64,000 nt of DNA from Alterinioella nitratireducens (GCF_013155465.1 NZ_JABJVX010000007.1:62001-126000), one strand, 5' to 3'; shown: positions 45,627 through 53,862, counted from the first letter of the stretch. The notes: generated by a model not told the origin, from the sequence alone. Made by a program: numbers and translations.

Positions 45627-46124
45627 TCAGATGTCGGCCGTCGCGCCGGACAGGTCCAGGTCTTCCGCGCTGATCTGGTAGGCGCGTCCGAAGCCGCCGT
45701 TCAGGTGGCCGGCCTGCACCTCGAGCCGCATCATGATGAAATCGCTGAAATCGTAGTAAAGCGTCGCCTTGGGGTGCTGCGCCAGAAAAAGCGACTTGAG
45801 GGCGTCCTTGTCGGTGGGGCGCGCCACGCACTGCAGGGTCAGGCGCGGATGGGTCAGCGGATCGCCGCGCGCGCCCGCGTCCCCCACCAGGAGCGAGCAG
45901 GCCGGGTTCTGCTTGAGCGCCCCGGTATGCATGGATATTTCCGAGATCAGCGTCACCGGCATCCCGTCCGGCGCGGTCCCGACCGAGACGCGGGTGACAT
46001 GCGGGGCCAGCGTTCCGGGGCAGATCACGCCAAGCGCCCCGTGCCGCGCCGAGCGCAGCAGATGCTGTGCCAGCGAGCGCGACGCCTCGCCGGTTTCCAG
46101 CAGATGGGACTTTGCGTCCGACAT
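45627..46124 (-). CDS. Pyridoxamine-5'-phosphate-oxidase-fold protein (HugZ-like)
   Basis: 165 residues from ATG 46124, with an excellent AAGGAGGTG ribosome site. Split-barrel flavin-binding fold: ARHGALGVICPGTLAPHVTRV, PVTLISEISMHTGALKQNPA, CSLLVGDAGARGDPLTHPRL, and YDFSDFIMMRLEVQAGHLNG. The final pattern matches HugZ/heme-utilisation-type proteins, but no C-terminal DUF2470 is present. FMN or heme binding is plausible; specificity is unknown. Confidence 0.82.
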   Translation of the reverse strand: MSDAKSHLLETGEASRSLAQHLLRSARHGALGVICPGTLAPHVTRVSVGTAPDGMPVTLISEISMHTGALKQNPACSLLVGDAGARGDPLTHPRLTLQCVARPTDKDALKSLFLAQHPKATLYYDFSDFIMMRLEVQAGHLNGGFGRAYQISAEDLDLSGATADI

Positions 46125-46188
46125 GGCCGCACCTCCTTGGCAAGAAGGCGTAGCATGGCAGGCGCTTTGAATGAACCTGACCATATGG

Positions 46189-46902
46189 TCAGAATTGGTG
46201 CCAGAGGCCCAGTTCCAGGCCGAACCTTGGGTTTTCCTCGAAACTGGTGCGCGCGCCCAGTTCCAGCGATGTGCCGTCGCGGATGCGGAACACGACCGAG
46301 GGGTTGATGCCGTAGCTGATGTCATTGCCCGGCCAATCCTCGGCCATCAGTTGCAGCATCACGGACAGCCGGTCGGATCGGCGCAGGCCAAGCGTGGCCT
46401 CGACCTTCCAGCGCTGCGTGTCTCGCGTCAGGTCGCGGATCGCCACCGCCTCCAGCCCGATCCAGCCGCCCGCCATCCCGCCCGGTATCCAGTCCAGCGC
46501 TTCGGCCCCGAAGCCGCGCCCGACCGAGAGGCCCGCGCGGGCAAGGCGGCTGTCGTCCAGACCCGCGACGCGGCGCTGCCCAAGCCCGAAATCCAGCGCC
46601 ACCTGCCAGGTCGCGTCAGGCCGGGTCAGGGTGCGGCGCAGGAAGATCAGCGCCTCATCCGTGTAGGTGCCGCGCCCCAGATCCAGCCCCAGGGTCAGGC
46701 GGCGACCAAGCCCGACCTCGCCATAGAGCGAGCTGAACGCCTCCATCCGCATATCGCCCGCGGCGAGCGCGTCGGCGGTGGTGGCGAGGTTGTGCGAATA
46801 GGACAGGAACACCTCACCCGGTGCGCGCGCCCAAGGGCCGGCCTGGACGGAGGGCGCGAGGAGGCCCGCGAGAGCCAGGAGGGCAGCGAAGAGCCGGTGC
46901 AT
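46189..46902 (-). CDS. Outer-membrane beta-barrel protein
   Basis: 237 residues. Signal peptide MHRLFAALLALAGLLAPSVQA. The mature part is a series of amphipathic strands (EVFLSYSHNLATT, LGLDLGRGTYTDEAL, WIGLEAVAIRDL, SVMLQLMAEDW) and ends ...LELGLWHQF; a terminal Phe is the usual BamA insertion signal. The family is unknown to me. It is divergent from the pilin-like gene at 47053 over a 150-base gap that holds a near-consensus CtrA box. Confidence 0.75.
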   Translation of the reverse strand: MHRLFAALLALAGLLAPSVQAGPWARAPGEVFLSYSHNLATTADALAAGDMRMEAFSSLYGEVGLGRRLTLGLDLGRGTYTDEALIFLRRTLTRPDATWQVALDFGLGQRRVAGLDDSRLARAGLSVGRGFGAEALDWIPGGMAGGWIGLEAVAIRDLTRDTQRWKVEATLGLRRSDRLSVMLQLMAEDWPGNDISYGINPSVVFRIRDGTSLELGARTSFEENPRFGLELGLWHQF

Positions 46903-46926
46903 GCCCCGAGGCTCCTCCGATACCGG

Positions 46927-46941
46927 TTAACACAATGCTAA
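46927..46941. promoter_or_regulatory. Near-consensus CtrA-type box between barrel and pilin-like genes
   Basis: TTAACACAATGCTAA reads TTAA-N7-CTAA, one mismatch from the CtrA consensus, 25 bases from the barrel-protein start and 112 from the pilin-like start. It sits in an AT-rich promoter region. Confidence 0.35.
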
Positions 46942-47052
46942 CGCCTGCGGCGAAAGGCCGTTTTCAATTCAAACTGATGTCAAATTGTAACCGTCTTTGC
47001 GGTGCAGACTGACGCCGGAACCCTACCCCCCGTGCCCATCGGAGCCTTGCCC

Positions 47053-47505
47053 ATGTTTACCCAGTGCCTTCTTTCGTTCATCCGCCGCGACAGCGGGGCC
47101 GTGACCGTCGACATGACCATCTTGATGGCCGCCATTGTCGGGCTTGGCCTGGCCACGACGGCGGTGGTCAATTCCGGCACGGCCGACCTGAGCCAATACG
47201 TGGATGACCAGTTGACCGACATGGTCGACGACCCGACAAGCTTGCAGATGCTGAGGGCCAATCACGACGCCAGTTGGCGGGCCGAGTTGCAGGAGCGGGT
47301 GGCGGGCTTCAACGACAACCGGCTGACGCGCGGCTACAACAACCTCTATGCCCGCGCCCAGACCGGCAATGCGAACCAGCGCGCCAACCGCATCGACCGG
47401 CTTGGCGTGTTCGAGGCCGAGATGATCGCGCGCGGCCTGCCGATCCCGGATGGCAACACCCGCCATGCCGATCTGCACGCCGCGTGGCTGGCCACCTATT
47501 CCTGA
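47053..47505 (+). CDS. Flp-pilin-like membrane protein with extra C-terminal domain (copy 1)
   Basis: 150 residues from ATG 47053. The N-terminus FIRRDSGAVTVDMTILMAAI then VGLGLATTAVV is the Flp-type class III pilin signal and hydrophobic helix usual in Rhodobacteraceae. Most Flp pilins stop soon after the helix; here about 100 more residues follow, ending in DRLGVFEAEMIARGLPIPDG and NTRHADLH. The same tail is in the gene at 48148, and trmL lies between them. No tad pilus genes are in the window. It may be a minor pilin or an anchored protein. Confidence 0.75.
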   Translation: MFTQCLLSFIRRDSGAVTVDMTILMAAIVGLGLATTAVVNSGTADLSQYVDDQLTDMVDDPTSLQMLRANHDASWRAELQERVAGFNDNRLTRGYNNLYARAQTGNANQRANRIDRLGVFEAEMIARGLPIPDGNTRHADLHAAWLATYS

Positions 47506-47566
47506 CGGTTTCGCGGGCGGCGAAATGGTGTAGGGCAGGGGCGATGCAATCCTCTGGAACCCCCCG

Positions 47567-48040
47567 ATGCCTGACACGCGCATGAAACTGGTCCTGGTCA
47601 CCCCCGAGATCCCCGGCAATACCGGCACCATCGGGCGCACCTGCGTGGCGCTGGACCTGGAGCTGATCCTGATCCGACCTTACGGGTTCTCGATCGACGA
47701 CAAGGCGGTGCGGCGCGCGGGGCTGGATTACTGGAAACATGTCCGCTTGAGCGAATATGACAGCTGGCAGGCTTTCCTTGAGGATCGCCAGCCGCCGCGC
47801 GAGAGCCTGTTCCTGTTCGAGGATGACGGTGCGGGCAGCGTCTATGACCCCCTCTACCCCGACGACGCCTATCTGGTCTTCGGACGCGAGACCAAGGGTT
47901 TGCAGGCGGAAATACTGGAGGGAATGGAGGACCGCATCTTTCACCTGCCGATGCTCAGCCCGCATATCCGCTCGCTCAACCTGGCCAACGCGGCGACGGC
48001 GGTGGTCTACCAGGCGATGCGGGCGCGGTTCACCGGCTGA
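47567..48040 (+). CDS. trmL: tRNA (cytidine(34)-2'-O)-methyltransferase
   Basis: 157 residues, SPOUT fold: N-terminal PEIPGNTGTIGRTC, knot motifs YLVFGRETKGL and LPMLSPHIRSLNLANAA. It methylates the wobble ribose of tRNA-Leu in E. coli. The start is 47567 or the nearby ATG at 47582 (MKLVLVTPEIPGN); the shorter form is closer to the family norm. It is flanked by two pilin-like paralogues. Confidence 0.92.
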   Translation: MPDTRMKLVLVTPEIPGNTGTIGRTCVALDLELILIRPYGFSIDDKAVRRAGLDYWKHVRLSEYDSWQAFLEDRQPPRESLFLFEDDGAGSVYDPLYPDDAYLVFGRETKGLQAEILEGMEDRIFHLPMLSPHIRSLNLANAATAVVYQAMRARFTG

Positions 48041-48147
48041 GGTCGCAAATCGGCCCGAATTGATCCTTGAAATGTCCCGACCCGCGCAAAGGCCCGCCGC
48101 GATTGCCCTCTACGTCAGGGCGGGACACAGCATTGAGGACAGAAAAA

Positions 48148-48627
48148 ATGTATCTATCGAGCAGATTGAAGACTTTCGCAGCCGGAGAGTCCGGGGCCGT
48201 CACCGTCGATTGGGTGATCCTGACCGCTGGACTCGTCGGGTTGGGGCTGGCCACCATGACCGTGGTCAGCGCGGGCGTGGAGGATGTGAGCGGCGATACC
48301 GGAGATGCCCTGACCGATTTCGAGATCGCCAGCAGCTTTGCCGAGCTGGTCGATTATTCGGGCCATTCGCTGGTCGGGCCCTCGCATAACGAGGCCTGGC
48401 GCACCGGTGAGACCGCGCGGTTCGGGGCCATGTCGGATGCCGACCTGATGGCGGCCTACAATGCCTCCTACGGGATCGCGACGGGCGGCGTTTACCCCCA
48501 TGCCCAACATGAGACCGATCGGATCGGGGTGATGGAGCAGGAGATGGCCGCGCGCGGGATGACCATCCCCAACGGCAACACGCCCTATACCACATTGCAC
48601 ACCAACCAGGGTGGCACGGTCAGCTGA
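48148..48627 (+). CDS. Flp-pilin-like membrane protein with extra C-terminal domain (copy 2)
   Basis: 159 residues from ATG 48148. The N-terminus TFAAGESGAVTVDWVILTAG then LVGLGLATMTVV matches the Flp pilin signal and helix. After a variable middle, the tail DRIGVMEQEMAARGMTIPNG and NTPYTTLH aligns with the tail of the gene at 47053. The tail motif is therefore conserved: DRxGVxExEMxARGxxIPxG then NTxxxxLH. Function unknown. Confidence 0.75.
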   Translation: MYLSSRLKTFAAGESGAVTVDWVILTAGLVGLGLATMTVVSAGVEDVSGDTGDALTDFEIASSFAELVDYSGHSLVGPSHNEAWRTGETARFGAMSDADLMAAYNASYGIATGGVYPHAQHETDRIGVMEQEMAARGMTIPNGNTPYTTLHTNQGGTVS

Positions 48628-48749
48628 CGCGGACGCGTGGATGAAGCTGGCGGGCGGGTCCGGAAAAGGGCCTGCCCGTTCTGGCATCCGGGTCTGGCGG
48701 GGGCTGCGATGGGTTGCTAGGCTGATCTCCAGTGATGGGAGTAAGCCAG

Positions 48750-49067
48750 ATGCCGAACATTCAGAAAGGTGCCGACCTGCAAACGGTCATCACCACATTC
48801 GAGACCACGCCGGGAACCTGCCAGGACCTGCTGGACGCGCTGACCGACGCCTATGCCGTCTTCATCTCGAAGCAGCCGGGATTCATCGGGGCGGGCCTGC
48901 ATGTCAACGATGCGCAGACGCGGGTGGCGAATTACTCGCAATGGACGCGGCGCGAGGATTTCCAGGCGATGCTGCGCTCGGACGAGATGCGCAGGCGCAA
49001 CCGGATCATCCATGACATGTGCCGCAGCTTCGAGCCGGTGATGTATGATGTCACCGCCACGTTTTGA
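48750..49067 (+). CDS. ABM-fold (antibiotic biosynthesis monooxygenase-like) protein
   Basis: 105 residues from ATG 48750, with GGAG 8 bases upstream; an earlier ATG at 48732 is less likely. A single ferredoxin-like ABM domain: TVITTFETTPGTCQDLLDAL, FISKQPGFIGAGLHVNDAQT, NYSQWTRREDFQAML. Such dimeric domains may act as monooxygenases or merely bind small molecules. The stop overlaps the TTG start of cutC. Confidence 0.8.
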   Translation: MPNIQKGADLQTVITTFETTPGTCQDLLDALTDAYAVFISKQPGFIGAGLHVNDAQTRVANYSQWTRREDFQAMLRSDEMRRRNRIIHDMCRSFEPVMYDVTATF

Positions 49068-49789
49068 CGATAATCGCGCTTGAGGTCTGCGTCGACACGC
49101 TGGCCGGTGCGAAGGCCGCGCAGGAGGGGGGCGCGGACCGGGTGGAACTGTGTTCGTCGCTGTCGGAAGGCGGGCTGACGCCGTCGGCGGGGTTGATGCA
49201 GGCGGCGGCAAGGCTCGACATTCCCTGTGTCGCCATGATCCGGCCCCGGTCGGGGCTGTTCGATTTCGACGCGGGCGATCTGCCCGTGATGCTGGCCGAT
49301 ATCGCGGCGGCGAAGGCGGCGGGATTGGCGGGCGTGGTTCTGGGCGTGCAGGGCGCCGATGAGCGGCTGGACACCGGGTTGCTGCGGCAATTGCTGGAGG
49401 CCGCCCGCCCGTTGCCCGCGACGTTGCACCGGGTGATCGACGTGGTGCCGGACCCGATGGCGGCGCTGGACCAGGCGATTGCGTTTGGCTTTGAACGGGT
49501 GCTGACATCAGGCGCGGAGCCTGCGGCCCCCGATGGCGCGGCCCTGATCCGGGCGATGGTGGCGCGCGCGGGCGGACGGGTCTCGGTCATGCCGGGCTGC
49601 GGGCTGGAGCCGGGGAATGTCGCCGCGCTGGTGCGCGCCACGGGCGTGACGGAGGTTCACGCGGCCTGCGCCTCGCCCGCGCCCGGCGCGCGCGCGTTTT
49701 CCGATTTCGACCCGCCGGGCGGGCGCTTCGTGACCGATCCGGCAAAGGTGCGCGCGATGGTGGCGGCACTGGACGGGGTGACGCCATGA
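49064..49789 (+). CDS. cutC: CutC family protein
   Basis: 241 residues. The start is TTG at 49064, overlapping the preceding stop (TTTGA), so translation is coupled. The TIM-barrel family motifs are clear: LEVCVDTLAGAKAAQEGGAD, RVELCSSLSEGGLTPSAG and HRVIDVVPDP. First linked to copper homeostasis in E. coli, although direct copper handling is disputed. Its 3' end overlaps the small DUF5665 gene by 4 bases. Confidence 0.9.
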   Translation: MTIIALEVCVDTLAGAKAAQEGGADRVELCSSLSEGGLTPSAGLMQAAARLDIPCVAMIRPRSGLFDFDAGDLPVMLADIAAAKAAGLAGVVLGVQGADERLDTGLLRQLLEAARPLPATLHRVIDVVPDPMAALDQAIAFGFERVLTSGAEPAAPDGAALIRAMVARAGGRVSVMPGCGLEPGNVAALVRATGVTEVHAACASPAPGARAFSDFDPPGGRFVTDPAKVRAMVAALDGVTP

Positions 49790-50052
49790 GCAGTGATTTC
49801 AAGAGCGAGCTCAAGCTCTTGCGCCAGGAGGTCGCGCGCCTCAACGCGCATCGGTTCATCCGGTTGCAGAACTCGGTTCCCCGGATGCTGGCCTTCAACT
49901 TCGCGCGCGGGCTGGCCTTTGGCCTCGGCACCGTGGTCGGCGCGTCCTTCCTGGTCTCGGTCGTGGTCTACGCGCTGAGCCAGATAGATTTCATCCCCGT
50001 CCTGGGCGATTGGGCGGCGCAGATCGCCGACCAGATCCGGAACGCGCCCTGA
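49786..50052 (+). CDS. DUF5665 small membrane protein
   Basis: 88 residues: a charged helical N-terminus (FKSELKLLRQEVARLNAHRF) and one or two TM segments (FARGLAFGLGTVVGASFLVS, VVVYALSQI). The layout fits the DUF5665 family. Its ATG overlaps the cutC stop by 4 bases. It is an inner-membrane protein of unknown role. Confidence 0.78.
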   Translation: MSSDFKSELKLLRQEVARLNAHRFIRLQNSVPRMLAFNFARGLAFGLGTVVGASFLVSVVVYALSQIDFIPVLGDWAAQIADQIRNAP

Positions 50053-50123
50053 CGGGACTTGTCCGGCCTCCGCGTTCTCCTATCTAAAGGGTCAGGATTA
50101 ACGCAGCCCAGGAGACCTAGCCG

Positions 50124-50366
50124 ATGCAATGCCCCGTCGATGGAGCCACCCTTGTCATGACCGACCGCAACGGGGTCGAGATCGACTACTGCCCCACCTG
50201 TCGCGGCGTCTGGCTGGATCGGGGCGAACTGGACAAGATCATCGAACGCAGCGCCGCACCTGCCGCGCCGCCCCGTGGCGAGGATCGGGACTATCGCGAG
50301 CGCCGCGACAAGCCCCGCAAGCGCGAGGGCGTGGGGTCGTTCCTGGGCGATATCTTCGACTTCTGA
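50124..50366 (+). CDS. TFIIB-type zinc-ribbon protein
   Basis: 80 residues. The N-terminal zinc ribbon has CPVDG and YCPTCRGVWLDRGELDKI: three clear ligand cysteines plus Asp/His-type context, the zf-TFIIB pattern. A basic, disordered tail (RERRDKPRKREG) and a short SFLGDIFDF end follow. It is frequent in alphaproteobacteria; the role is unknown. AGGAG precedes the ATG. Confidence 0.85.
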   Translation: MQCPVDGATLVMTDRNGVEIDYCPTCRGVWLDRGELDKIIERSAAPAAPPRGEDRDYRERRDKPRKREGVGSFLGDIFDF

Positions 50367-50414
50367 GGCGCGGTCTGGCATGGTGGCACCCGAGACCCCA
50401 CCAGCGGAGGCCCC

Positions 50415-51230
50415 ATGTCCGAGCTACCCGTGATCGGCGCGCAGTTGTGCGTGCTGGATATCGACCGCCACCGCGACTGGCTGTTCGAGAAGAACCGCGA
50501 CCTGGAGTTGCCGGAATTCTGCCTGGCCGACATCCTGAACGCGCCCGCGCCCTTCATCGGGATGGCGAAGGCCAAGCTGGATGGCTGGCACGGGCGGCTT
50601 GGTATTCACGGGCCGTTTTCGGGGTTCGAACTGGACGTGAAGGATGCCGAGATCCGCGCCGTGGTGCAGAAGCGGATCGACCAGGCGCTCGATGTCTGCG
50701 CCGCGCTGGAGGCGCGCCAGATGGTGCTGCATTCGCCCTATGACGTCTGGGATCATGCCAACCTGGACAATGGGCCGGGCGACCGCGCGCGCCATGTCCG
50801 GGCGGTTCTGGAAACGCTGAAACCGGCGCTGGACCGGGCCGAGGCCCTGGGCGTCGTGCTGGTGCTGGAGAACATCAAGGATGTCGATCCCGCCGCCCGC
50901 GCCGCCGTGGTGGACGCCGCCGACAGCCCCGCCCTGCGCCTCTCGGTCGATACCGGCCACGCGCTTTGGGCGCATGTGACCTGTGGCGCGCCGCCCGTGG
51001 ATCGGTTCATTTCGCAGGCGGGCGCGAACCTGGCGCATATTCACCTTCAGGATGCCGACGGCTATGCCGACCGGCACTGGCCGCTCGGGCGGGGCAATAT
51101 CTTGTGGGAGGCGGTCTTCACCGCGCTGGCCGGGACCAAGGCCGCCCCGCACCTGATCGTCGAGATCAACGATTTCGACCGGGTCCGCGAGAGCGTGGCG
51201 CATCTGGAACGGTTGGGGCTGGCCTGCTGA
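50415..51230 (+). CDS. Sugar phosphate isomerase/epimerase (xylose-isomerase-like TIM barrel)
   Basis: 271 residues. AP endonuclease family 2 barrel: RLGIHGPFSGFELD, LENIKDV (metal-binding Glu), SVDTGHALW (Asp and His), AHIHLQDADG, IVEINDFD. The ligands fit a divalent-metal TIM barrel acting on sugars or related polyols. The substrate is unknown. Strong AGCGGAGG ribosome site. A terminator hairpin follows 14 bases after its stop. Confidence 0.83.
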   Translation: MSELPVIGAQLCVLDIDRHRDWLFEKNRDLELPEFCLADILNAPAPFIGMAKAKLDGWHGRLGIHGPFSGFELDVKDAEIRAVVQKRIDQALDVCAALEARQMVLHSPYDVWDHANLDNGPGDRARHVRAVLETLKPALDRAEALGVVLVLENIKDVDPAARAAVVDAADSPALRLSVDTGHALWAHVTCGAPPVDRFISQAGANLAHIHLQDADGYADRHWPLGRGNILWEAVFTALAGTKAAPHLIVEINDFDRVRESVAHLERLGLAC

Positions 51231-51244
51231 CCGGGTCGGCGCGG

Positions 51245-51277
51245 GAACGCCCCCGACCGGGTTTGGCGGGGGCGTTC
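51245..51277. terminator. Bidirectional terminator hairpin
   Basis: GAACGCCCCCG (51245..51255) and CGGGGGCGTTC (51267..51277) form a perfect 11-bp stem with an 11-base loop, between the convergent TIM-barrel gene and the small secreted-protein gene at 51298. Confidence 0.65.
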
Positions 51278-51297
51278 GGTCATGTTGCGCTCTGGCG

Positions 51298-51687
51298 TCA
51301 GTCGAATTGCACCTGGATCAGGTCAAAGGCCGGATCGGCGACCCGCGCGCAGGCCGTCTGTCCATCATCGCTGATCGGCAGGGCAAGCTCTCCGCCCGCT
51401 GCCAGCATGGCGATGGCCTGGGTGATCCGTGTGCCGGGGGCCATCGTGACGCAGGCATTGACGGCGCCCGGCATCATCGGAACGGCGGCGATGGACTGGT
51501 TCGGTTCGGTCGGCGCGACGGCAAGGCCGGTCGCGTCGAGCGTCTGCCCGTTGCCGTCCATCTGGGTCATGGCGACCTCGATCTGGGCCGGGTGGGCATT
51601 GCTTGAGAAGGCCGCGATGAACTGTTCGGCGGTGGCGGTGGTGGCGGTGGCGCCCAGAACGAGGGCGGCAGTAAGAAGGCGTCGCAT
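51298..51687 (-). CDS. Small secreted protein, AEQFIA family (copy 1)
   Basis: 129 residues from ATG 51687, preceded by AAAGGAAA. Signal peptide MRRLLTAALVLGATATTATA, then AEQFIAAFSSNAHPAQ. Its features (ACVTMAPGTRITQAIAML, SDDGQTAC, ending FDLIQVQFD) recur in the protein encoded at 51872. Two Cys sit in equivalent places, likely a disulfide. Unrecognised family, periplasmic or extracellular. Confidence 0.72.
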   Translation of the reverse strand: MRRLLTAALVLGATATTATAEQFIAAFSSNAHPAQIEVAMTQMDGNGQTLDATGLAVAPTEPNQSIAAVPMMPGAVNACVTMAPGTRITQAIAMLAAGGELALPISDDGQTACARVADPAFDLIQVQFD

Positions 51688-51871
51688 GGTACGTTTCCTT
51701 TCCTGAAGCATCCGCCCGTCCAACTGAAGCGGGCGCATGGGGGCTGCGCGGGCGGTGCCGGTCTTGCAGTGACCTGCGTGGCCGCCCGTGATGCGGAAAG
51801 AACGCCGCCGGTGCGGTTCGGTTCCCGGCGCCCATCACCATATGTGGCAAATGCGCAACAGGTTAGGTGCC

Positions 51872-52258
51872 TCAGTCGAAATTCACCACGATCATGTCGA
51901 GATTGGACAAGCTGCCGGGGGTGCAGGTCGTGCGCCCGTCGGAGGTGGCGGCAAGCGCCTGTTCGCTGCCGTTTTCCATCAAGGCGCGCGCGCTGGTGAT
52001 GCGCTGCGATCCGCTCAAGCTGACGCAGACGCGCGCGGCTGAGGGCAGCATGTTCACCGCCCAGGTCGATTGTCCGGCCCCGATGCGCGCGATGCGCTGG
52101 CGCTCGGTGTCGATGGTGCCGCCGGAGGCGTCGAATTGGGTGATCTGAATGTTGAGCGTGTTGGGGTGCGAGGGGCTGAGGAAGGTGGCGATGAATTGTT
52201 CGGCGCTGGCAATATGGGCCGAGCCGAGAAGCAGCAGGGCAGAGAGGGCAAGACGCAT
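51872..52258 (-). CDS. Small secreted protein, AEQFIA family (copy 2)
   Basis: 128 residues. Signal peptide MRLALSALLLLGSAHIASA, then AEQFIATFLSPSHPN. It matches the protein at 51298 in start (AEQFIAxF), middle (SxRITxAxA) and end (LDxIxVxFD), and in its two cysteines (VCVSL, TTCTP), but is otherwise well diverged, so it is an old tandem duplication. Function unknown. Confidence 0.72.
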   Translation of the reverse strand: MRLALSALLLLGSAHIASAEQFIATFLSPSHPNTLNIQITQFDASGGTIDTERQRIARIGAGQSTWAVNMLPSAARVCVSLSGSQRITSARALMENGSEQALAATSDGRTTCTPGSLSNLDMIVVNFD

Positions 52259-52333
52259 TGCAATGTTCCTTTGGAGAAATCAGGGCGCGGTTATTTTAAC
52301 ATAATATGGGCTCGTGCGGAATTGAATCGTCGC

Positions 52334-52609
52334 TCAGGGGGCGGGGGCCACGCAGAGCACGACCTCACGCGTGGTGCAGGCGGTGTCGAGGCAGGTGATC
52401 TGGTCGAGATGGACGGGGTCGGAGGGCGCGGGGTCTTCGCCAAAGGCGAGCACGCGGGTCACGCATTGCGGCGTCGCGGGCAGCGCGGTGCCCAGATCGG
52501 TGACATAGCTGGCGGCGGCAAGGTCGAGCCCGATGGCGGGGCGCGCGTTATGGGCCAGCGCGGGGCTGACGCCGAGGGCGAGGCAGAGCGGGGCGAGGAA
52601 CTGGCGCAT
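52334..52609 (-). CDS. Small secreted cysteine-containing protein
   Basis: 91 residues from ATG 52609. Signal peptide MRQFLAPLCLALGVSPALA. The mature part holds four cysteines (QCVTRV, ITCLDTACTT, VVLCVAP) and an acidic middle. No family recognised. It follows the secreted pair on the same strand upstream and shares their signal-plus-small-domain layout. Confidence 0.65.
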   Translation of the reverse strand: MRQFLAPLCLALGVSPALAHNARPAIGLDLAAASYVTDLGTALPATPQCVTRVLAFGEDPAPSDPVHLDQITCLDTACTTREVVLCVAPAP

Positions 52610-52737
52610 GGGGTCAACCTCCGAGCGGGCATTCAGGGGTTGGTCGTGCGGGGGCGGGAACGGGTTCAAAAATCCCGATGGTTTACCCGGTGTTTACTCC
52701 GGCTTCGCTAGCGTCGGGCGCGAAGGAGGGCCGTGCC

Positions 52738-53028
52738 ATGCATCCGGCAAGCGAGTATTTTCAATTGAAACAGCAGATCAAGGAGATGACCGCGCGCGCC
52801 GATGCGATGCGGGCGGGGTTTCTGTCCGGCGCGCTGCCGGTGGCCAGCAACGCCCATATCGTGCGGGTCCGGCAGCAAAAGCGCCGCGTGTTCAAACGCG
52901 ACCGGCTGCCGCCCGAGATCCTGTCGGACCCGCGATACTGGGACGAAGCGGTGTCGCCGGTTGTCTCGGTTCGGTCCACCACGCCGCTGCTGGAAGAGGA
53001 GGAGTTCGAGCTGCTGGAACGCTGGTAG
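52738..53028 (+). CDS. Hypothetical basic small protein
   Basis: 96 residues from ATG 52738, preceded by GGAGGG. It begins HPASEYFQLKQQIKEMTARA (helical), then a basic middle (VRVRQQKRRVFKRDRLPPEI), and ends with an acidic tail (LLEEEEFELLERW). No signal or TM. Basic and acidic halves suggest nucleic-acid or protein binding, but nothing specific is recognised. It converges on the RidA gene. Confidence 0.62.
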   Translation: MHPASEYFQLKQQIKEMTARADAMRAGFLSGALPVASNAHIVRVRQQKRRVFKRDRLPPEILSDPRYWDEAVSPVVSVRSTTPLLEEEEFELLERW

Positions 53029-53031
53029 GCG

Positions 53032-53424
53032 TCAGGGTCGGCGCGCGATGCAATCGACCTCGACCAAGGCCCCCACGGCCAGCGCGGTGACCCCGATCGT
53101 GGTGCGGGCGGGGCGACTGTCCGGGGCGAAATAGCCCTGGTAGGTGTCGTTGAACGCGGCGTAGTCGCGGGTGAACTCGGTCAGGTAGGCGCGGACCTGC
53201 ACGACATGGGCGAGGTCGAGGGAAAGCTCCCCCAGGATCAGCGCGAGGTTGTCCATGACGCGGGCGGTCTGCGCCGCGATTCCCTCGGGCAGGGGGGCGT
53301 CGGGGGCCTCCGGGTCTGTGGGCATCTGGCCGGTCAGGAACACGAATCCGTCGGTCTCTACCGCGTGCGAAAACGGCGCGACCGGGCGGGGGCCCCTGGC
53401 GAAGAGGTGAAACTCGGGCGGCAT
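53032..53424 (-). CDS. RidA/YjgF/Tdcf-type deaminase family protein
   Basis: 130 residues. RidA fold: YSHAVETDGF-like start, FLTGQMPTDPEA, the Arg in RPARTTIGVTAL and GALVEVDCIA at the C-terminus. RidA proteins hydrolyse reactive enamine/imine intermediates; the active-site Arg is present. The stops of this and the preceding gene lie 3 bases apart. Confidence 0.88.
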   Translation of the reverse strand: MPPEFHLFARGPRPVAPFSHAVETDGFVFLTGQMPTDPEAPDAPLPEGIAAQTARVMDNLALILGELSLDLAHVVQVRAYLTEFTRDYAAFNDTYQGYFAPDSRPARTTIGVTALAVGALVEVDCIARRP

Positions 53425-53436
53425 GGGCGGATCCTT

Positions 53437-53862
53437 TCAGGCGGAGGGCGCGTCGGTGCAGGCGCGGAAGGCGGCGACGGCGGGGGCGGCATCGGTCAGC
53501 GGGACCGGAATTGCGGCATCACCGGTCAGCGCCGTTGCGGTGCGATTGAATTGCAGACCGTCCAGAACGTTGCCGAAGCCCCGGTCGGTGACGGAGAGAG
53601 AGAACCCGTCGATGACATGCCGGTCGGTGGTGATCAGGTTGGGTCTGTCCCCGGTGAATTGCAGCGCGAAGACGGGGGCCACGGGCCAAGGTGTCCCTGC
53701 GCGGGTCAGGATAATCGCGTATTCCGGCGGGCCGGGGTCGTAGGTCAGGCGGATATGCAGATCGGGCTCGGTATGGGTGAGGGTGCAGAGCGCGCCTTCG
53801 CGCGCGGCTTCCCAGCCATGGGCCGGGGTCGTGAGAACAGCAAGGAGAAGGAGCGCGCGCAT
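53437..53862 (-). CDS. Small secreted protein of unknown function
   Basis: 141 residues. Signal peptide MRALLLLAVLTTPAHG. The mature part has two Cys (GALCTLTH near the start, FRACTDAP at the end), which could bridge the domain. It is beta-rich (DLHIRLTYDPGPPEYAIILT). It lies 12 bases upstream of the RidA gene on the same strand, so the two are probably co-transcribed. Family unrecognised. Confidence 0.68.
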   Translation of the reverse strand: MRALLLLAVLTTPAHGWEAAREGALCTLTHTEPDLHIRLTYDPGPPEYAIILTRAGTPWPVAPVFALQFTGDRPNLITTDRHVIDGFSLSVTDRGFGNVLDGLQFNRTATALTGDAAIPVPLTDAAPAVAAFRACTDAPSA

